Assembly: GCA_029948255.1 (NCBI GenBank)
Contig: JALIZF010001002.1
Span: 1-64,000, forward strand
Origin: Telmatactis stephensoni
Taxonomy: Eukaryota > Cnidaria > Anthozoa > Actiniaria > Isophelliidae
Length of the DNA stretch: 64,000 nucleotides
Reading direction: 5' to 3'
A model generated the notes under the pieces. The model searched no databases. It was given only the letters and a program-made list of their open reading frames with translations, and had not been told where the DNA came from. The position numbers were made by a program, and so were the translations under genes. Position 1 is the stretch's first letter. Each line of letters starts with the position of its first letter. Of this stretch, positions 57,015 through 64,000 are shown piece by piece.

Positions 57015-57439
57015 TGGTTAGTGTCATCGCCGGAAGCATCGCCGCAGCCTTAGCCTTTACAGGCGCCAACTACGGCGGCCGCTATTTAGACAAACTGATT
57101 CACGGCGACAGTAAAAATGAATTAGCCGCCGAAAGAAAACGCCACGATCTGGCCATGGAAGCCTATGAAAATGCCCTCGCCGCCTATAATAAAAAAAGAC
57201 AAGCCTACCGCGACTGGTTAGATGAAAATTACCGCGATAAAATGCAGGCCGATAAGAATTTCCAAAACACCGATTACGCCTTTAAGCTCTACGCACAGAC
57301 GCATCCTCACTTTGCTCTGAAAAAGCCACCGCAGTTTAAAGATTATTACACACCTTCTAAAAGGCAAAAAAATAATGAATTAATGTTTCTTGGCATTTCA
57401 GGCCTGGCCATCGGAGGCGCCGTGGCCTATTATATATGA
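57014..57439 (+). CDS. Membrane-ended helical protein (141 aa)
   Basis: Hydrophobic segments lie at both ends (SVIAGSIAAALAFTGANYGG; MFLGISGLAIGGAVAYYI) around a charged helical middle (AAERKRHDLAMEAYENALAA). A hairpin with both termini in one membrane is likely. Starts in a TAATG overlap and ends in an ATGA overlap with its neighbours, so it is translated in a compact block. Confidence 0.6.
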   Translation: MVSVIAGSIAAALAFTGANYGGRYLDKLIHGDSKNELAAERKRHDLAMEAYENALAAYNKKRQAYRDWLDENYRDKMQADKNFQNTDYAFKLYAQTHPHFALKKPPQFKDYYTPSKRQKNNELMFLGISGLAIGGAVAYYI

Positions 57440-58032
57440 TCGTCTTTTTGAACAGCGACCAAAATCCGTTTACAACTTATTTAAATCCGCCGATCAGAGC
57501 CCACAAGGTCCGACTCATAAGTTGCTCTTTGTACAATTCTTGGCATAATTTAATAGCGGGCTTTATAATGAAAGGCAGCAAGCAGCATCTCATTCCTAAT
57601 TCGCATTACACGCCGCAGACGCTGGCCAAAGAACTCGCCAAACTCGGTGTCACTTTAACAACAGGGCTGCCCCACGAATGGAGCCTTACACACGACAAAA
57701 GCACCACACTGAATCAGCGCATTAAAGACCTGATCGGTTATAAAGTGGTGACGCTGGCCGGTCAAAATATCGACACATTTCATTGGAATGTCCCTTCTAA
57801 TTATGAAATCCATTGTGACTTAGTTTATACATATGAAAATGGCAGTCGTTCGAATGTGATGGCTAAATTCCCGCCCAAAGGAAATCCGTTTGACCTAGTA
57901 GAATATCGCCCCATTTCTTTGGACTATGATATTTGCGACTTGGTGACAGAAGTAAATATCACCGTCAAAGTCGATGGAAAGGTTGTCGATTTTAACAGAC
58001 GCCAAATTAGTCTTGTCTTGGAATTTATATAA
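57436..58032 (+). CDS. Beta-rich protein, candidate penton/minor capsid (198 aa)
   Basis: Intact. The first 45 residues (FLNSDQNPFTTYLNPPIRAH, then KVRLISCSLYNSWHNL) have the look of minor capsid (penton) proteins, where strand-like segments alternate with Asn/Pro turns. Later segments (NYEIHCDLVYTYENGS, VTEVNITVKVDGKVV) are also strand-like. The assignment rests on pattern and position, not a clear family match. Its TAA overlaps the next ATG. Confidence 0.5.
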   Translation: MIVFLNSDQNPFTTYLNPPIRAHKVRLISCSLYNSWHNLIAGFIMKGSKQHLIPNSHYTPQTLAKELAKLGVTLTTGLPHEWSLTHDKSTTLNQRIKDLIGYKVVTLAGQNIDTFHWNVPSNYEIHCDLVYTYENGSRSNVMAKFPPKGNPFDLVEYRPISLDYDICDLVTEVNITVKVDGKVVDFNRRQISLVLEFI

Positions 58033-58386
58033 TGAACCCCTATCTGAATTCCGGCAACTCAATTAATAGTTAAACAAAACCCCACAGATGGAGGCAAATA
58101 TAATAGCCCGCTTTGGACGGACATCAAAAATCTAAAAATAAACGCCGCGGGTTTTAAAAGCGGCATTCTTTTTTGTAACCTAAACATCGATTTAAAAGGA
58201 CAAGCCAGCATTCGAATAACAGGCGAAAGCACTGTCGGAACAATCCCTATTTACCCAATAAAACAAACAGGTATGTTCTCCGCCCAACTCCCCATCCTGG
58301 ATCCGCAAACTATTCGAGTCCAAATCGCAGTGGCCAGTGGAGAGGTTTCTGTTTTTACGTCGAACTTGATGGCCTTGTTTTTATGA
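58032..58386 (+). pseudogene. Small beta-rich protein, early break
   Basis: It begins MNPYLNSGNSINS then meets a stop at 58071. From about 58092 another frame is open to 58386 and is clearly coding (LWTDIKNLKINAAGFKSGIL, then IDLKGQASIRITGESTV and a hydrophobic end). The NPY start recalls the beta-rich pair at 53898-54974. About 115 residues if unbroken; possibly a small capsid-surface protein. Confidence 0.55.
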
Positions 58387-58393
58387 TTATATA

Positions 58394-59370
58394 ATGCCTC
58401 GCGTCGAAGACAAACTTAAGAGGATTTATTATGGGCCCGAAGGCTATTGGCGAGGAGCCTCGGCTATTAAGAAACTTGCTGTAGCGGCTAGAGTCTCTGA
58501 AGACACAGCGAAGAACTGGTTAAAAAAACAGACCCTCTGGCAGGTTTATCTTCCCGTTCCTAAATACATTCCTAGACCCAGCTTTACCGTGAATGCTCCA
58601 AACGAAGTTCATCAGGCAGATTTACTTTTTTTGCCGCACGATAAGGTAAAGAGAAAAACTTACAAATATGCCTTGACTGTCGTGGATATCGCCAGCAGAT
58701 ACAAGGACGCTGAGCCCATAACCAGTAAGGATTCAGGAGAAGTCGCGGAAGCGCTAAGTAAGATTTATAAGCGCGTTTTGAAATGGCCTAAGCTGCTGCA
58801 AGTGGATGCGGGGACAGAGTTCATGGGCGCCTGTCACTAAAACGCTGAAAGACCATGATACTAAGATCAGGAGAGCTGAAGCAGAGTACCACAGGGGTCA
58901 AAGCCTCGTTGAAAGATTTAATCGCACCCTAGCGGAACGGTTGTTTGGATATCAGTATTGGAAAGAATTAGCAGATCCATCCAAAAGCAACAGGGAGTGG
59001 GTGCAGAGACTTCCAGAGGTCATTAAGGCTTTAAATAATGAGGAAACAAGGGCAACGGGAATGAAACCTAAGGATGCCATAAAAAAGAAACACGTCGAAC
59101 ACAAATCCTACGTTAGGAGTTCAAGAGCAGTAGGAATGAAAGAAAAAAAATTAGGTGCACAGAATATAACAGTTCAGATATTTGTATCAGCCTGGGGAAT
59201 TGGAAGGAGGATCCAAAAGAGCTACGGATCCTAATTGGTCTTTGAAAACTTACCAGATTGGAAAGTCCGTCACAAAAGAAGGACAGCCTGTGTTGTATTA
59301 CTTAACAGACGGCCCAAGCCGTGGATTTGTTAAAGAAGAGCTGCTCATCGTTCCTAAAGATTCAGAGTAG
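58394..59370 (+). pseudogene. Polinton-type integrase (rve), two frameshifts
   Basis: ATG after TTATATA. An N-terminal helix-turn-helix-like part (IKKLAVAARVSEDTAKNWL) precedes the DDE core: Asp76 (HQADLLFLPHD), Asp138 (LLQVDAGTEF), and the Glu of SLVERFNRTL in the next frame. The frame changes near 58838, right after the second Asp, and again near 59182. The C-terminus is a small beta domain (ATDPNWSLKTYQIGKSV...RGFVKEELLIV) like an SH3/chromo-type integrase tail. It would insert the viral genome with 6-bp target duplications. Its 3' end overlaps the minus-strand replication gene by 9 bases. Confidence 0.85.
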
Positions 59371-62300
59371 TGCTGCACCACGCGCCTGATTACACTCTAA
59401 GCACGTCAAACGTATATTACCTACAGAGTGACCTTTCTTATTATTTAAACGGTCCACAGAAAATTGCTGATCGTCGTTTGGTTCAAAATCCCAGAGTAGC
59501 GGTATGTTACACTTAGCACACCTTGCGTTGGGTTTATAAACATCATCGACTGTGAGGTCAAATACCTTATTTTTTTCCCTCATCAATTCTCTTATACCTT
59601 TGTAATTTCTTAAGTATATTTGCTTTAGCCACTTCAGGCGGAGTGTTATCGTACCGTAATTGCGGACCCCACGCTCTTTTTAGTTGTTTGTAGTATTCAA
59701 CTCTGCTAACTGCAGTGTAAATAAGATTACTCCAACATAAGACGCTGGTCTATAATCCATAAGTTTTCTTTAACTGTTAATCCCTGAGCACTGTGTACTG
59801 TCATACAATAACCTAACCGCCAGTCCGGCGAAGAAATAACCTTTTCTACTACAGATAGCGGCACCCAAGCCCTATCGTGTGTTACAGCATTTTCTAAGAT
59901 TACCTGCGTATAAGGCACCGTAATTGATTTTTTTTGTCTTGTATCGCGCGGCCTATAAGACACCGGCACCAAATGCGAAGTAAACTTTTCCCTATGCCTG
60001 CCTTAACAGATCTTTTTCAATCCTCGCCTGCACCGCCCTTTTACTACTAATCACCAAATCCGTCGGCCTCCACTCCTGCAAGAACAGCTCATAATCCCGC
60101 GCCTTCATATTTTTCCTCATACATTTACACTGCTCAACATCGGTTAAATCCTCTCAATGACCTTTTAAACTTCTTTATCTTCTCATCTTTACTTCTATAA
60201 TCGGCTTTTATTTCTTCATGGTAAAACTCCTTAACCACTCATGCGGCATTTCTCCGGCGAATAGGGCGGCGGCTGACACGGATCGCCCGCAAATATCACC
60301 TGCGTTTTCCCCTTTAAGAACTCTACAAACTCCTTCAGCATCGGCAGCGGCACCGTACAAATCTCGTCCCAAAGAATAACCGGCGGTATCTCTTTTATAG
60401 CCTCCGGAACCCACTTTTCGCCGTTATAACGAAAAAAGCTATGATAGGTCTGCGCATCATATCCCTGCAGTGTTAATTCCCTTTCTAAACGATGAGTGGG
60501 CGTTAATACCTTTACCTCCGGAAACAGCCCTAACACCCTCGTCGTCTTACCACTGCCGCCAGCGCCATAGAGATAAGAAAACCGTTTATAGCTAATAGGA
60601 TCACTAACGCTGGGCCATATTTCCTGCGTCGCCTCTCTTTTGCCCTCTTTATGATTACCGCAGTATTTCACCCTTTCTCGCCAAGTCCTCATCTCTTCAT
60701 TTTTTATACGCCATTGTCCACTTTCGGCCATCTCATCTTTGACATAATACATTTTCATCTTTTCCAACACCTCAGGCCTTATATACAAACTATCCGTGGC
60801 CACCCTAGGTATATCTTCCTTATCAAACCGCAGCAGCATCGTCAAAAGATTAATATGAGCATACGACAACATAGAAGCCCTTAAATGATAATACTGCGCC
60901 CTATAATCGTTATAATAACACAACACTTTGCCATCGCCGCCAAAGTCATCTGTCCGCACCATAGTATTTTCTTTATGGGCCTTTTTTATTAAAAAGTTCA
61001 GCTCTTCATCATCAGTTATCAGCCGCCGCTGCATATGTTTTTCTCCTGCTCTGGCGCCCTGCGTAAACTTACCAATAACAATCCGCGCCGCATGATTATC
61101 CGCCGGCAGCCACTGTGTCTTATCACCGTGGCAAAGAATGGCCTCGTGCGCCGTATACTCTAAAAGTCCACGCTCTTCAAAGAACTTTAACAACGGCACC
61201 GGAATCCAACCTTTCTCTTCTATATGCTTACCATACCACGCGTAAATAATAGGATGAAGCCCCTCTTTAAACTTCCACGCCGTCAACTTCACAAACCCAT
61301 TAGCCGGCGCCTCATAACGCCCATCTAAAGCCACCCTAAAGAACTGCGAATCCGGATGTCCATACCGCTGATAATAAGACGCCGCATCTCCCAGTCCCTT
61401 AAAGCTGGCCGGATAACAATGCTTCATGTCCAGCGACACATAATCTTCTTTTTTGTACTCCATATTCCAAAGACCGCCATGACCATGTTCAACGCACGCC
61501 AACGCAATCTCCGGCAACTCTTTCGGCGTCGGCTTCCAATGATTTCTTTTTCTCGCGGCCACAAAGTCTAAAGAACTACTACAAAATACCTCTTCTCTAA
61601 AATCCTCGCCCAATATCTCACAGGCCTTTCTTATTTTTTCATCCTCCACCTGCGGCCGATAAAGCGTCCCATCCTGCGTAATAAACTGCGTCCCCTCCGC
61701 ATCTAGCAGCCATATAGAATTCTCTTTAATAAAATCACTGCCATCACAAAGAATATTACCGTCAATGTCAAATTCCGTCCACAGCGGATTCACATCTTTA
61801 TACACTTCTACTCTCTTTTTCTTCGGAAACCTCACATCTCTCCACGCATGACCATTATGCTGATAAATATTTATAGCCGGTCCATTGCCTCTATACTTAT
61901 CTGTGCCAGAATAAATAAACCCGCCCATAATGTCTAGCACAACAATGCGCCTCTTTATAGCCACTTCTAATTTCTTTATTGCTTCTATAGTACCGCCACA
62001 CCTCTGTGTATTTTTTTCCCATGTCCTTATAGCCTTTTTTCGTTCGTCAGTTAAACTGCCGCCTTTCGTAGAGTCTGTAAAATATTCTCTAATAAGTTTG
62101 GCGACACAGTTGCCGGGATGTCTCATCGGCTGTAGCTTTTCTGCATCGGGCTCTTTTATTTTATAACCCAAGTAAATAACCACGGTTACAGGATACGCCT
62201 CATCGTAATACAAAGAGTCAATGCCCACTAAAGCGCCGGGCCTAGTATTTTTATTCAAGATAAATAGATCTTTACGATTACTTGCCCGAATAGGATTTCT

Positions 62301-62555
62301 CCCCTCTTCAACTATCCACTGGCGGCCATCGTATTTTATAAATGCTAACTGCAGACGAAAATCCCCTTCGGGCAGTCTATTAATAATATCTTCCGCGCGT
62401 TCTTCAGTCATCGAAGCATCTGTATTTTTTTCTATAAACGTTGTAAAAACTATATCTGCATTTGTGTTATCGATTACATTCTTTCTGAGACGCGCTATTT
62501 CTTCATTTGCAATAGGAGGTAACTCGCTTTGTAATAGCCAGTCAATAGCGTCCAT
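59362..62555 (-). pseudogene. Replication protein: polymerase-B-like palm, SF1 helicase and HNH domain
   Basis: The first 774 codons (62555-60231) are open. Residues 1-330 are unrecognised. Palm-like motifs follow: motif A YVSLDMKHCYPAS (Asp376) and motif C RVATDSLYIR (Asp588). An SF1 helicase begins with Walker A YGAGGSGKT (664-671), Walker B VILWDE (726-731) and motif III IFAGDPCQ. After frame changes between 60235 and 59972 the Pif1/UvrD-type end is visible (LGYCMTVHSAQGLT; NLIYTAVSRVEY). A further shift near 59587 leads to an HNH-type part, CAKCNIPL..SVDRLNNKKGHSVGNIRLTC. About 1060 residues if unbroken. It probably replaces the usual protein-primed PolB. Start chosen after the GATAT motif. 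Confidence 0.75.
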
Positions 62556-62605
62556 ATATCTATATATATTTTATATTCAATAAACAATACCAACCGACGA
62601 TGTCA

Positions 62606-62757
62606 CCAGCAGCAGTAAGGGGTTTTGCCATTTTTAATCTCCGGGCCCCAACACGCCATAATTGGTGCAGTGAATCCCTGCTGCCGACACCCCTCGATCT
62701 ACGCAGGCAGGGCCTGCATATTTCAAGGTCCAAACGGAACAAACCCTTACTGCTGCT
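62606..62757 (-). repeat. Right TIR of viral element (152 bp)
   Basis: Inverted, diverged copy of 44366-44519. Starts CCAGCAGCAGTAAG and ends CTTACTGCTGCT, the two being near-complementary to each other. The outer end falls inside the reading frame of a host zinc-finger exon. Confidence 0.85.
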
Positions 62758-63248
62758 GCTCAGAAGCTTCTTTGCAGGTATAGGGTAGTAGAAGTAATCT
62801 ACTTTCAGAAATGATGCCTTTTCTCTTTTCTTCCTCTTGTTCATGTGATATTTGCAGGTTGTTCTTGATGTTGCATGTTTTAACATGCCTGTATAAATCT
62901 GCTTTACAGTGGAATCCCAAACAGTGGGGGCAGGGTAGATAGTTATTTGGATCTACAACATCCCCCTCCGATGGTCTTTTAGAGACAATCATTTCTCCTT
63001 GCTTGGTTTCCAAAACTTTGGCATTGTGGTGGAAATCACCCAGGTTAGTAATTTGTTGAAGCTCCCATTTTCTTTCTTTTGATCCTTTTTTTAGAGATAA
63101 AATTTTTGCTCATTTTCTGGCTCATTTTTGTGCTTGTCCTCTAGATGTCTAGGAATTTTTGGGTACAATTTCCCACAAAAATAACAGGCATGCTTCTTGT
63201 CATAGCATCTTGTGTTAAATGCAGTTTTCGATGATGCTTTTACATAGA
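62747..63248 (-). pseudogene. Zinc-finger protein exon, frameshifted and cut by the viral element
   Basis: The exon follows a good acceptor (CTTTTTTAG at 63249-63250). It encodes CYDKKHACYFCGKLYPKIPRH (a CxxC..H finger), then a frame change at the A run near 63093. A second finger (CPHCLGFHCKADLYRHVKTC) lies in the frame 63013-62747, ending in SEQQQ where the viral TIR begins. Paired fingers of this kind occur in uncharacterised, repetitive genes of cnidarians and fishes (recollection). The insertion removes the rest of the gene. Confidence 0.65.
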
Positions 63249-64000
63249 CTAAAAAAGAACAACAATTTTAAGATTCAAACAAATTGTCACTGGAAATTGT
63301 GATCCTCCATGGGAAAGCATACAACAACAGAAGTTATTAACAGCAAAAGTGCAGCTTTGACAACGGTTTTTCATTAACGACTAACACTTAAGCTTATTGA
63401 GATAATAGTTTCCTCTCAATTATGAACTTTTTGCCAGGGCATGCCTTTTCTCTAACATATTTGCTAATGCTTTAGCCATTATGTTATGGAACTGTGAGTC
63501 TGTAAACCAAAGGAACCCCAAACAGTTGAAAGAGTCTTGAACAATTTATTAGGGCAGAATTTAGTTCTTAACTATAAATTATAAACTTGAGAAAGTAACC
63601 TGAGACAGTTAGAATATGCCAGGTTAATATTATAGGTAATTAATATACAGTATTTTTTGATGAATAAAATCACTAATCTTGTTCAGGTTTTGTTTGTATT
63701 TTGAATCTAATCACACAGACAAAAAAACTAAATGACAATTTTTTCTACTGGCATGGACTTAAACCTCTTTTTTCTCTGACATATAATTATATAATTATAT
63801 GTCTGTGGCATATAATGCTTATTCTCTAATGGTTAATGCTTTACTAAGTCGTTTCTAATGGTTTTATTTGGATGACTAACATACTGCCTTACATTATCAT
63901 GCTAACAGTCTTGCCTAGAAGACAAATGGATTTCTGAAGAACTATAATAGTCTGTAAGGGTGTTATAATGCTTGCTGACAAGGACTAATGGTAAACCGGC
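63249..64000. other. Right flank; 26-bp palindrome
   Basis: No gene was recognised. A perfect AT-rich palindrome (GACATATAATTAT and its complement) spans 63778-63803. Confidence 0.5.

Larger units (their letters stand above)
44366..62757. mobile_element. Polinton/adintovirus-like endogenous virus, 18.4 kb
   Basis: It is bounded by divergent inverted repeats beginning AGCAGCAGTAAG (44366) and ending CTTACTGCTGCT (62757). The gene set marks it as Polinton-like: major capsid protein (49640), FtsK/HerA-type packaging ATPase (55222) and retrovirus-type integrase (58394). The rest is a polymerase-like/helicase replication gene (59362-62555) and about twenty small genes. GC content and codon use differ visibly from the AT-rich flanks. 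Starts AG as Polintons do, but the expected 6-bp target duplication is not visible (GATATT left, GCTCAG right). Many genes carry single breaks, so this copy is probably defective. Confidence 0.92.

Noticed and set aside
1..64000. CRISPR array or bacterial operon structures
   Set aside because: Spliceosomal introns, SINE-like and MITE repeats and the absence of regularly spaced short repeats show eukaryotic DNA.

Overview
The window looks like metazoan nuclear DNA, most probably cnidarian. It is AT-rich, its genes have short exons with GT-AG introns, and it is crowded with DNA transposons. The cnidarian assignment is inferred from the combination of elements; no diagnostic host gene was seen.

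Layout. About 0-4 kb holds a fold-back MITE and a five-exon minus-strand gene with intact splice sites but no recognisable 3' end. 4083-12972 is a complete transposon with terminal inverted repeats of about 475 bp (almost identical) and a 6-bp target duplication. It carries an intact DDE integrase and an intact six-exon HECT ubiquitin ligase. 14-18 kb holds a decayed gene with an Ulp1-type cysteine-protease end. 18848-26407 is a second transposon (90-bp TIRs, 9-bp target duplication) with a decayed RecQ-like helicase facing a decayed DUF6589-type gene. 26-44 kb is host DNA with a tandem duplication containing a BEN-like exon, MITEs, a solo LTR inside a 135-bp tandem repeat, a MULE transposase relic, two near-identical 1-kb piggyBac-like elements, an OB-fold/RPA-like ORF and tRNA-derived repeats.

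44366-62757 is an 18.4-kb Polinton/adintovirus-like endogenous virus, visibly richer in GC than its surroundings. It has divergent 152-154-bp TIRs beginning AG. It encodes a double-jelly-roll-type major capsid protein, a packaging ATPase, a retrovirus-type integrase, a coiled-coil membrane protein, several small membrane proteins, two tandem beta-rich paralogues, BRO-N and zinc-finger proteins, and a minus-strand replication protein. The replication protein joins polymerase-B-like palm motifs, an SF1 helicase and an HNH nuclease domain. I see no separate conventional protein-primed PolB and no maturation protease.

Most genes of this element start a few bases after a TATA-like run (TATATAATG and variants), and two gene pairs share one palindromic start region. 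A pair of convergent gene sets meets at a long inverted-repeat array that lies within about 40 bp of the element's midpoint. Many of its genes are broken by single-base shifts or single stops, so this copy is probably defective (or the assembly has indel errors).
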